Source of the DNA: Balamuthia mandrillaris
Lineage: Eukaryota; Discosea; Longamoebia; Balamuthiidae
Assembly: GCA_031835245.1 (NCBI GenBank)
Contig: JAVKOQ010000027.1
Location: 179,001 to 243,000, forward strand
Reading direction: 5' to 3'
DNA: 64,000 bases
Positions within the stretch are counted from its first letter, which is position 1. Every line of letters begins with the position of its first letter. A program made the position numbers and the translations under genes. Shown one piece after another: positions 35,001 to 43,604 of this stretch. The notes beneath the pieces were generated by a model that saw only the letters and a list, made by a program, of their open reading frames with translations, was not told the DNA's origin and did not search any database.

Positions 35001-35393
35001 TCATAGACGAGAAGAACAAATAGCAAATGACATCCAACGCATCTTCAACCAAAAGGGGGACTGAAAGCCCCTCCGCTTGTAATTGAGGCCGGAGCCGACG
35101 TCCTGGATGATCTCGTAGCTGGGGTACTGTGCCCTGAGATCGTCCACCTGTCGAGCAAGGTCTGCCCTTTGGTGACTGCTGCTAACGCGGGCGTAGCAGA
35201 GGTGTTCCTTTTTCGTTTGCTCCCCCTTTTGGGTGAAGATGCGTTGGATGTCGTCGAGGTGGTAGAGACGGTTGCCTCCTGGGGTACGGGTGAAGCGCAG
35301 ACGTCCGTCTCCCGCCTCCGCCCAACGACGAAGGCTTTCATGGGAGACGTTGTAGTGCTTCCTCACTTCTCCTGCTCTGACGTAGCGGTCCAC
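35001..35393 (-). pseudogene. Truncated IS607-family serine recombinase (TnpA)
   Basis: A MerR-like DNA-binding domain (MDRYVRAGEVRKHYNVSHES / LRRWAEAGDG / TPGGNRLYHLDDIQRIF) is followed by a serine-recombinase start with the catalytic Ser motif YARVSSSHQRADLARQ and ends after DVGSGLNYKRRGF. Full-length TnpA is about 190-215 residues; this one has 131 and loses the rest of the catalytic domain. The last residues come from foreign sequence: 35020-35055 is an inverted copy of the segment coding DIQRIF-QKG at about 35222-35250. Such elements are bacterial or archaeal in origin and also occur in giant viruses and some protists. It is probably inactive. Confidence 0.85.
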
Positions 35394-35539
35394 GTTGCGT
35401 TAGAATAAATAAGGAGCTAAATAAAGTTTCTGTGGTCGGAAAATTTGGTGGATGGATTCAATGGTGCTCCCGAGGTGGCAAAAGCTGGGTATGGACACAC
35501 TTTGCTCTGGCAAATTTTCCTTCATAGACGAGGAGATAG

Positions 35540-36681
35540 TCATGTGGTGTTGTAAGGACATGCTCGTGCCCCTAAAGTGGTTGCCCATAGCTATGGAATG
35601 GTTGAAGTGATGAGAAAACAACAAAAAAAAAAGCAACAAAGAAAGACAGAGAAGAACGGATAAAGTACCTTTATGGTCTTATCTCCTGAACCACTGACCA
35701 GGCATTCATCAGTTGCGTGGAGCGCATGAATGTATCCTTTATGTCCTTCCAACGTTTTCACACAACGAAAAGTAGCTGTATCCCATATCTTAAAATAGAG
35801 ATAAATGTTAGGAACAGCAACAGAAAGGACATTAAAAATGATTCGAGGAAATATCTTACCTTGATGGTGTGATCAAAAGAGCCGGAAAATATGAATCCTG
35901 AACGTATCTCCGTTTGCCAAACTTCCCACACATGCCCTGAAAGCTCCTTCATCATCGACATTGTTCGTACGTCCCAAACCTTTGCTTAACCAAAATTTAT
36001 GAAGTCAACCCCTTAAGAGAAAGAACCAAACAGCAACGGAGATTGAAAGTTGCTTCCACTACTGAGCAGGAGGCCGTCGCAGAGTTTGAGGGCGTAGACT
36101 TTGCGATCAGCCTGGAGTACGTTTAGACATTCGTTATTCGACTCTTCGTTCTCTGCTACGTTCCATAACTGCAATAATGATTAAAAAACAGAAACGTAAT
36201 AGGATAAAGAAACATACGCGAATAGTTCCATCGGAGGATCCACTGTATAGCAGCCTACCATCATTAGTGCATTGTAGCGCCCAGATGCTGTACTTGTGAC
36301 CCGTTAAAGCTTGAGAACATTCCACTTGTGGCGAACGCGTGGGTCCTCCTGGCACGCCTCTCATGTCCCAAACACGAATGGAACAGTCGTGACTATTATT
36401 GCATGCGTCAATATCTCTCTTGCCTTTCCCAATTGTTTTATCTTTTTTGCTTCTGTTCAAAAAGTGTTACGTGGAAAAAAAAAGACCAACCTTCCAGAAA
36501 ACAACCGATTATTTTGAACCTCCAAAGCAGTGACGCCACGCGAGTGAGCTGTCTCCTCCTAACGTGTAGATGCAACGCAAATCATCCACATTCCAACGTG
36601 ACTGTTGTGATTGGTTGGTAAGAGTTACAAGTGTAGAAATGGTGAGTTAAAATGGTAAGAGGGAGACAGAGAGAGAGAGAA

Positions 36682-36719
<38 letters not shown>

Positions 36720-38064
36720 GGAGAGAAGGGGAGCGAGGCGGAACAGAAGAAATCGGTACAACGAGTGTCGGTAGCGTGGCGCTTTGTGAAGGTTCCGTCG
36801 ATGATGGAGCTGAGTCTTTGATGGATTCGACTTTTGGCGTGCGTTTCCTTTCCTGTTCTTGTCTGTATGTGGTGCTTCTTCGTCTTCCTCTTCCTCTCTT
36901 TCATCTTCTTCTTTTTGTTTCTTATCTTCCTCTTCTTCATTGAGTTCCAATTCCATCCGCGACGATTTACCGAGTGCACGTTTTAGATAACGTATCTCCC
37001 TTGCTTGTTGCTATACAGTAGTCAGATCATAAGACAGAAAGAAGGCAAAGGAGTAAAACAGATGGAAAAAGCAAAACCTTCAATTGTTTTTTTGAGCTCT
37101 GCAATTTCTGAAGTTGTTTGCTTTACGAAATCTTGCATCTTGTCGAATGGGCAGTCATGTTGTAAATGATGCTTCAAACTTTGCTTTGTACCTTTGAGGG
37201 ATAATAAATAACAGCCGAGAAGGACAAAGAAGAAAGAAGATAGAAGAAAGAAGAAAGAAGAAAGTAGAAGAAGAAAAGAAGCACAAGAAGAAGAAGAACA
37301 AGAAAAAGAAGAACAAGAAAATAGAAGAAGAAGAACAAGAAAATAGAAGAAGAAGAAGAAGAAGAAGAAGAAGAAGAAGAAGAAGAAGAACAAGAAGAAG
37401 AAGAAGAAGAAGAAGAAGAAGAAGAAGAAGAAGAAGAAGGAAAAGAAGAACAAGAAGAAGAAGAAGAAGAACATGGAGTCGTGGAAAACAACGGCAACAC
37501 GCAACACGCAACTGCAAGAATACAAACCATTCCATGCACACCCCAAAGTCCAATACGGACATTCCGCAGCAGCGAACTCGCACACGGCCTCATGCGCCTG
37601 TTTGTCGCTGACCGCAACGACCGCTGCGCAGCCCCTCTCCTCGTTCCTACAGCGGACCTACAGCTCGGAGAGGAGGCCAGCGAGGGCGTGGTTGGCGTGC
37701 ACGCGGCTCTTGTGGACGGTGGCTCTGCACAAGGGACATTCTCCTGTATGCTGCTGCGGTTCCTCCTCTTCGCTGCCTATTTGTTCCACTGCTTTTTGTT
37801 TTTTAACCAGACTCGTTGATAAGAAACAAACTAAAGAAAGAACGAATGAACGAAACGGCAAGAAACGAAAAGGGAGGACGAAAGAAAGTAAGCAGGTCCA
37901 GACCAGATTGCGATAGTGCGGGGGAGCGCTTGATAAATGCACTTGCGACAAAACGAATGGCCGCATTCGGCAGTGATAACAGGAGACACGAAGACGTCAT
38001 GGCATATGGGACAGACGAGGTTCCTGCTCACAGGCGCGGCGTACTTTAGGTCCCCTTCGCTCAT
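35540..38064 (-). CDS. TRAF7: TRAF7-like RING, TRAF-zinc-finger, WD40 ubiquitin ligase
   Basis: Minus-strand ATG at 38064 (MSEGDLKYAAPVSRNL). A RING finger spans two exons: VCPICHDVFVSPVITAECGH / SFCRKCI and GECPLCR. A TRAF-type zinc-finger region follows (VCEFAAAECPYWTLGC, then LKHHLQHDCPFDKM), then a coiled coil (FVKQTTSEIAELKKTIEGF) and an acidic exon. WD40 repeats follow: HSRGVTALEVQNNRLFSG, HDCSIRVWDMRG, GHKYSIWALQCTNDGRLLYS, VYALKLCDGLLLSSG-type, GHVWEVWQTEIRSGFIFSGS and GHKGYIHALHATDECLVSGS. The last exon ends LWATTLGARACPYNTT. This is the TRAF7 domain order. TRAF7 is a RING E3 ligase in kinase signalling in animals; the role here is inferred. Introns hold GA and GAA microsatellites. 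Confidence 0.85.
36660..36725. repeat. (GA)n microsatellite in intron
   Basis: A GA/GAAA run lies in a TRAF7-like intron. Confidence 0.9.
37230..37472. repeat. (GAA)n microsatellite in intron
   Basis: A long GAA tract with interspersed CAA lies in a TRAF7-like intron; it is TTC on the coding strand. Confidence 0.95.
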
Positions 38065-38209
38065 CTTCGCGTCGTTCTTGTTTATTTTTTTTTTTCGCAA
38101 GTTTCTTCGAAATTTCAGACGAGAGCTAACGAAAGGACCCACTTACACCGTGTCGTCACGATGTTGCCTTGATGACATGTTTGAATTTCTATTCGATGTA
38201 AGCATGAAG

Positions 38210-38412
38210 ACAGGAGAGAGGAGAGGAGAGAGGACAGAGGAGAAGAGAGGAGAGAGAACAGGGGAGGATAAAAGCTAAGATAGGAGCGAGGACGCAGGAG
38301 AGGGGAGAGGATAAGGTCTAGGAAAGGAGAGAGGACAGGGGAGAGGATAAGAGCTAAGATAGGAGCGAGGATGCAGGAGAGGAGAGAGGACAGGGGAGAG
38401 GAGAAGAGAGAG
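38210..38412. repeat. Purine-rich tandem repeat, unit about 80-90 bp
   Basis: The block GAGGATAA-AGCTAAGATAGG followed by AGCGAGGA-GCAGGAGAGG occurs twice (about 38265 and 38343) with smaller GGAGAGAGGACAGG units between. It lies between the TRAF7-like start and the intronless F-box gene. No gene is seen in 38065-38577. Confidence 0.75.
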
Positions 38413-38577
38413 AAAGGGAAACATGCATGCCCATTCGAGGGTAACCGTGTCTGTGAAACCAAACAAATTCGCTGTTTCTGAATTTGCTTTAGCAACACGG
38501 TGCGCTAAATCCTTTTGTTAGCTCACAACCAAGCGAACCGAACCATTAATTTTTTGTGTGCCGCAGAAGAGAAAAAC

Positions 38578-40719
38578 ATGTCTAACACAAACCAACAGCA
38601 GTGCCCCTGCCCCTTTTGCTCGCTCCTCCCCTTCGAGCTGACGAGCGCCATCCTCCAATGGAGCGCGCCTTCCTCCCCGCAGGCCCTCTTCGGCCTCGCC
38701 AGCGTCAGCCGCTGCTTTCGCAGGGCTCTGCAACATACCGATGGCCTCTCTATCAACCTCGGCCAAGTCAGCTGCGACCAGCCAGAAAGAACCGAGAGAG
38801 TGTGCAAGGCCTTGGCTACCACCTTTCCTCGCCTCTCCCTCGTGAGCTTCACGGTTGCTCCTCACAACATAAACAACTACGAGAACACTTATGCCTGGTA
38901 CACCGCCTGGACCAGCCCCCAGCTCTATGGCCGTCTCGTCATGGCCTCCCTCAGCGGCTACTGGAAGGATCAAGGCTGGGGCAACCGAAAAGGCCTCCTT
39001 CAGTTCCAATGCGAGAGCACCTGCACTAGTGGGGACAAAACGGATGCAGCCATAACCTCCCTCCGCGTCGCAGCCGCCCCAGGAATCGCCCCACATCAAG
39101 GCGAACACTTTGAAACAGTGGTGGGCAGGGACGGTTGGCCAGAGGGCCAGTTGGTGGGTGGTGGAGGAGAAGAGACAGGTGATGGAGGTTTTCGTCTTAA
39201 GCTTCTATATCACGTGGGCGGAGGAGGAGGACACTCCCTTCACGTGAACGACCTGTCTCTCACGGTGTCGGTCTCTCCTCACGAGTGGAACATATGGAAG
39301 CAGGAGTGGATTCCCATCAAGTTGGCCCATCAGAAGGGTTGGGCGTGGTGCATGGACGGCAGCCATCCCTCTCTTCTTCTTAAGTTCTCACCCAACAGGA
39401 TAGCCGAGTTTTTGCCAGTCTCTAACGAGGAGCGAGAACCTCTTCGTGACTACGTGACTGAGCAAACGAGGCGTCTGTTAGGTGCACAGTTCCGATGGCG
39501 GTTCTATCCCTTAGCTCGACTTATCGTTCTTCTTCCTATTTCTCAAGAGGAAGAGGGAGAGAAGAAAGAGAGTGGAGGACCCTCCCATCTTCTTGCCTTT
39601 GACAAGGACTACACCGAGTTCTATGTCTACACTGCTGACGGCGGAAGGGGCTCTCGCGGTTTCTCTCTTCTCCATCATCCCGCTTCTCCAACCATCCGTT
39701 CTGGCTTCTTCCACGAAGACATGCATCAAGCCAAGCTCCTCTTTGGCAGCAGCAACACTACAACCTCCGCCGCCAATGGAGAGCTCGGAAAGACTATGAT
39801 CCTCAACGGCATTGAAGTCTTCAACCCCTTTGAGGATGTTCGCAGCTACTCCTCTACTTGGGATGCACGAAACTCCTCCCCAGGACGGGGCCATGCTCAG
39901 TCCATGCTAGACTCCCCTCTGGCTTGGTGTGCTGGCGCCAATCAACCGGGAGAGTGGATGGAAATGCCAGTGGCGAAGCAAGATGAGGAGAGGGAGGTGT
40001 TGGGCGTGGCTCTCCAGAGGAGAGAATGGGGCTGTTCTAACCAATGCGTGCAAAAGATTCAGGTCGAGTTCAAGAGGGCCGATGATGGCAAGAAGAAGGA
40101 AGGAGAAGTAGAGTATGCTCCGACGTTCAGGGTTGGATTCGGAGAAAGCTGCTTCAGCAAACCAGTTCAAGGGAGGTACTTTCGCATCCTTCCTACTCAA
40201 TGGAGAGGAGGTCATATCTCCATGCGAGCCGGCCTGTTAGTGGCGTCTGATTCTAGCTCTTCTTCTTCCTCATCCGGACATGAAGACGTGATTCTTCTGA
40301 ACCCTCCAGAGGACAAGAGAAGCTACTCTTCCGTTTGGTCAAACGAATCACCAGGCGTGGGTCATGCTCGCTCAATGATCAACTCTCCTCAAGCGTGGTC
40401 CTCTGGCAGCGTGGACGAGCATCAATGGATGATCATCGACGCTGGTTCCGTCATCTCTGCCGTTGGACTCATGGTTCAAGTCAGAAATGACTATGCGCAA
40501 GCGGTGACTGGTTGGCGCGTTGAGACCAAAGACAGCCTAGAAGAGGAGCAGGAGTGGCGACTAGTGGACGAAGGAGCCGAGTTCTTCTTGGATTTGAGCG
40601 AGTGCAAAGTCTTTTGGCTTGATCGTCCGGTCAAGGCCAACGCGGTTCGCATCAAGGCCTTGGAGTGGGAGAACCACATCTCGATGCGCTGCGGCGTGGT
40701 GCTTGCCCCGAACAACTAA
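38578..40719 (+). CDS. Intronless F-box-like protein with two discoidin-like domains
   Basis: A single 713-residue reading frame, with no intron in an intron-rich region. The N-terminus CSLLPFELTSAILQWSAP, then LFGLASVSRCFRRALQ, looks like an F-box. The middle is globular and not recognised. The C-terminal third has two related segments: NPFEDVRSYSSTWDARNSSP / GRGHAQSMLDSPLAWCAG and NPPEDKRSYSSVWSNESPGV / GHARSMINSPQAWSSG. Each is followed by a core with WMIIDAGSVISAVGLMVQ-like strands and an ending RIKALEWENHISMRCGV. This is the pattern of F5/8-type C (discoidin) domains, which bind carbohydrate or lipid ligands. It might be an SCF adaptor that recognises glycoproteins. Lack of introns could reflect retroposition or recent acquisition. 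Confidence 0.68.
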   Translation: MSNTNQQQCPCPFCSLLPFELTSAILQWSAPSSPQALFGLASVSRCFRRALQHTDGLSINLGQVSCDQPERTERVCKALATTFPRLSLVSFTVAPHNINNYENTYAWYTAWTSPQLYGRLVMASLSGYWKDQGWGNRKGLLQFQCESTCTSGDKTDAAITSLRVAAAPGIAPHQGEHFETVVGRDGWPEGQLVGGGGEETGDGGFRLKLLYHVGGGGGHSLHVNDLSLTVSVSPHEWNIWKQEWIPIKLAHQKGWAWCMDGSHPSLLLKFSPNRIAEFLPVSNEEREPLRDYVTEQTRRLLGAQFRWRFYPLARLIVLLPISQEEEGEKKESGGPSHLLAFDKDYTEFYVYTADGGRGSRGFSLLHHPASPTIRSGFFHEDMHQAKLLFGSSNTTTSAANGELGKTMILNGIEVFNPFEDVRSYSSTWDARNSSPGRGHAQSMLDSPLAWCAGANQPGEWMEMPVAKQDEEREVLGVALQRREWGCSNQCVQKIQVEFKRADDGKKKEGEVEYAPTFRVGFGESCFSKPVQGRYFRILPTQWRGGHISMRAGLLVASDSSSSSSSSGHEDVILLNPPEDKRSYSSVWSNESPGVGHARSMINSPQAWSSGSVDEHQWMIIDAGSVISAVGLMVQVRNDYAQAVTGWRVETKDSLEEEQEWRLVDEGAEFFLDLSECKVFWLDRPVKANAVRIKALEWENHISMRCGVVLAPNN

Positions 40720-40784
40720 GTCCATCGTTTGTAACTACTCTGTCTGTCCGCAATGAAAAAACAAGTTTTGGTTGGTTTGTTGGT

Positions 40785-40965
40785 AAGGAGCGGGACACCG
40801 AAACTTAGCGAGTTGAGGTCAGGGGGGGAGGGGAAGTTCGAGTTGGGGGTGGAACCACCATTTGTCCGGCCGCCAAGCGGGAGGGTGAAGCCCTCGTACG
40901 ACCCGACCCGCCCAAGAAGAGAAACGCCTTCAGCTTCTTTGTTCTTCCGCTACGTTTTTTTTTGT
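40785..40965 (-). pseudogene. Decayed inverted copy of exon 1 of the 16445 gene
   Basis: On the minus strand this stretch matches 16400-16590: GAGCGGGA-ACCGAAAC, GGGGTGGAACCAC, TTGTCCGGCCGCCA-GCGGG and GCTACGTTTTTTT occur in the same order, reversed relative to the plus strand. It covers the 5' flank and first exon only, with several indels that break the frame. It is therefore a local-duplication relic, not a working gene. Confidence 0.7.
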
Positions 40966-41010
40966 TCCCAACAACTTCTTATCCGTGACGACACGGGAAA
41001 TTATGTTTTT

Positions 41011-41023
41011 GTCGACATAGATC
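41011..41023 (+). promoter_or_regulatory. GTCGACATAGATC upstream motif
   Basis: A GTCGACA palindrome 64 bp before the ATG of the glycosyltransferase gene, in the same orientation as the 4291 copy. Confidence 0.35.
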
Positions 41024-41074
41024 CAATCTTTGCGCCGCCTTCCAAAGGACCGTTCTCTTTGTGGGAAAGAGAAA

Positions 41075-42748
41075 ATGCGCGTTGCCCTCATTTCAAGCCT
41101 CACCTCCGCCACGGGCAACGCGGTGACGGCCCAGCGCCTTGCCGATCACCTCCGCTTGGGCGGAGAGCATACGGTATGAACCGCTAGCTACTAATCATTC
41201 GTGCAGCTTCACTGCGTCCTTGGTGCGTTAACAAAAAAAAAAAAATAGGTAGAATTGTGGGACATCAAAGACTTGGATCGATGTAGCGGCGAGGAAGTGA
41301 AGGAGAGATTAGCGCGAGAGCGAGTGGATGCTGTCCTGGCCATTCACGCGTGGAGGGCGGGGCGGCACCTTCTCCTCAGCTCTGTTCCCTTTGTGTTGGT
41401 CTTTGGTGGGACGGACCTCAACGAGCACGCGCAACAGAGCGGCAAGTTGGCAACCATGACGAACGTAGTCCGGAGCGCCAGCTTTGTGGTTGCCTTTTCT
41501 ACTACCATGGAGCAAAAAGCGTTGTCGGTAGGGTTCAATCTCATCGCTATTCCCTCTCTCGTTTAACTCTTTGCCTCTTTCTTTCATCTGAAGTTCTTGT
41601 GTCTAACCGAAGTCTAACTCGGACCGTAACTAGTAGCTATGGGGAAAAGACGTTCGTTCGAAGCTCGTATGCATTGCGCCTGCTGTAGCGGTGGAACAAT
41701 TCACAGACACAACACTCTCTTCTTCTTCTTCCACAAGCAACAACCAAGAAGATAGTAGAGAAGAAGTTGTTTGTCCAGAGCTTCTGGCATCATGTCCTCC
41801 ATCCTTACGACCTTTTGTTATTGACGCAGCAGCGAATGGAGAGAGTGGCAAAGAAGACGGTCCTCGACGGTCAGTCTTCTTGTTGCCGAGTGGCTTGCGG
41901 GCAGTCAAGGACCCTCTCTTCCTGTTAGATGCCTTTTGCGCCTGGCATGACGAAGAGAAGGAGGTAAGAGGCAGAGAAGTCTTTCTTCTTATCATTGGCC
42001 CTGTCTTGGATGAACAGTATGGAGACGCTGTACTACGCAAGGTGAAGCCAACCTTTTTTTTAAGAAAATTCAAATCCATTTCTCACTCTTTGTTTGATAA
42101 CGAATCACAAAGGTGGAGAGCCTGCGAGGAATCATCTATCATCCTTCAATACCACGTCGGCTGTTGCATCTGTTGGTGATGAAAAGCATTGCAGTAGTAA
42201 ATAGTTCGCGGAGCGAGGGCCTTTCCAACGTTTTAGTGGAGGCTATGTTGCTTGGCACGCCCGTTGTAGCAAGGTATGTACTCCCAAAACTGCATTTTTC
42301 TAGGTTAACACATTCCCTCTTCTCTCTTTCCTCCCTTTCTTCTTTCTCTCTCTTCTTGTCATTTGTCTTTCTCTTTCGTCGTTTCTTTCGTCGTTTCTCT
42401 TTCTCTTTCTCTTTCTCTTTCTCTTTCTCTTTCTCTTTCTCTTTCTCTTTCTCTTTCTCTTTTTCTTTTTCTTTCTCTTTCTCTTTGTGTTTGTATTGAA
42501 GGAGGATCCAAGGAAATGAAAGTGTGATAGAGCATGAAACAACGGGACTTCTGTTTGATACACCGCACGACTTTGTAGCATATGCAAAACGACTCCTTGA
42601 TTCCTCCGATCTACGAAAGGCTCTCTCCTCGAGAGCAAAGGCTCATGCCAATGAGAAGTACAGCTTGGAAAACGAGGGAAGGGCCTATCGTTCCCTTTTC
42701 TCTTGTCTGCGCTCGGCTCAGGCGCACCCCGTAGGAAGTTCGCTGTGA
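41075..42748 (+). CDS. GLT1D1: Glycosyltransferase family 1, GLT1D1-like
   Basis: ATG 41075 gives MRVALISSLTSATGNAVTAQ, RLADHLRLGGEHT; human-type GLT1D1 has the same TGNAVTAQR start. Then VDAVLAIHAWRAGRHLLL, VPFVLVFGGTDLNEHAQQ, SFVVAFSTTMEQKAL, LRAVKDPLFLLDAFCAWHDE, LLIIGPVLDEQYGDAV, AVVNSSRSEGLSNVLVEAML (the GT-B E-x7-E donor-site motif) and HETTGLLFDTPHDFVAYAKR. The protein ends HPVGSSL. It is probably a cytosolic GT-B retaining glycosyltransferase; acceptor and donor are unknown. Introns include a long CTTTCT microsatellite just before the last exon. Confidence 0.85.
42380..42486. repeat. (CTTTCT)n microsatellite in intron
   Basis: A CTTTCT run in the last intron of the GLT1D1-like gene; it mirrors the GAAAGA tract at 1231 but on the plus strand. 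Confidence 0.95.
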
Positions 42749-43604
42749 TGGCAATTTCCCCAAGTCTGAAAATCTGACCCCTCAACAATTCGTGATCTGC
42801 TTCCCGCCAATTTTCGATCTGGCGGTAACTGGAAACTTGGAGCCTAACGTCTCTCCCGTAACGTGCTTTGCCAACTCCGAATTTTGTTTAACGGCTGGTT
42901 TCGGAGCTGCACGGCAAATTGTCCAATGAACAGGCAGATTTTTCGTTGGACAATTTTAGGGGGTGGTTTGCTGCTGCTGACGTGGAGTTTTTATCGACTA
43001 TCGATAGCCGAAAAAGAAAGTTGGTGTCTACAGGAAAAGGAGTCAAGGGGGACAGTCGCGGCTGCGAGAGAGTGGGGGCGGACAAAAACAAAATAATATA
43101 CGGGTTTCTCTCCAACGGACCAAACGTCCTCTATTTTTGCGGTTCTCCCTCTTTCTCTCTCCAAACCGCAAAACGCGAAAAAATTATTTTGTGTTCTTGA
43201 AATAAAGAAGAAACAAGGAAGCAACTGGGCGGAAAGGAGCTTACCCCCCTCTCTCCCTCATCCCCTTCACTTGATCATCCTTCGCAAAAAAAAAAACAGT
43301 CTTTTGTATTTAAACAAAAAAAACAACAACAACAAAAACAAAAAAGAGGGCAACCAAAGAAGAACCCCTTTTTTGTTGATTGTTTGTGAACTCGTATTTT
43401 CCTCTTTCAATCAACTTTTCAACAAAAAGGTGCCTTTCTTGTTTTCTTCTCCTCTCTTCTCCTCCCCCTTTGCTTCCTCTTTGTTGTTTTTTTTCTGTGA
43501 TTCATTTTTTCTCACTCCCTCTTTGTGTTGCGCAGCATCAAAAAACAAAAATCAAAAAAAATAATAACATTATTAAACATTAAACCTCCTTTTCCTCCAA
43601 CACC
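42749..43604. other. Gene-free stretch with a long hairpin
   Basis: No credible gene. An inverted repeat pairs AAATTGTCCAATGAA (42916-42930) with TTCGTTGGACAATTT (42942-42956): 14 of 15 pairs, 11-nt loop. A shorter inverted repeat, CGCCA...TGGCG, lies at 42805-42826. An A-rich, then T-rich stretch leads to the Myb ATG. Confidence 0.5.
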
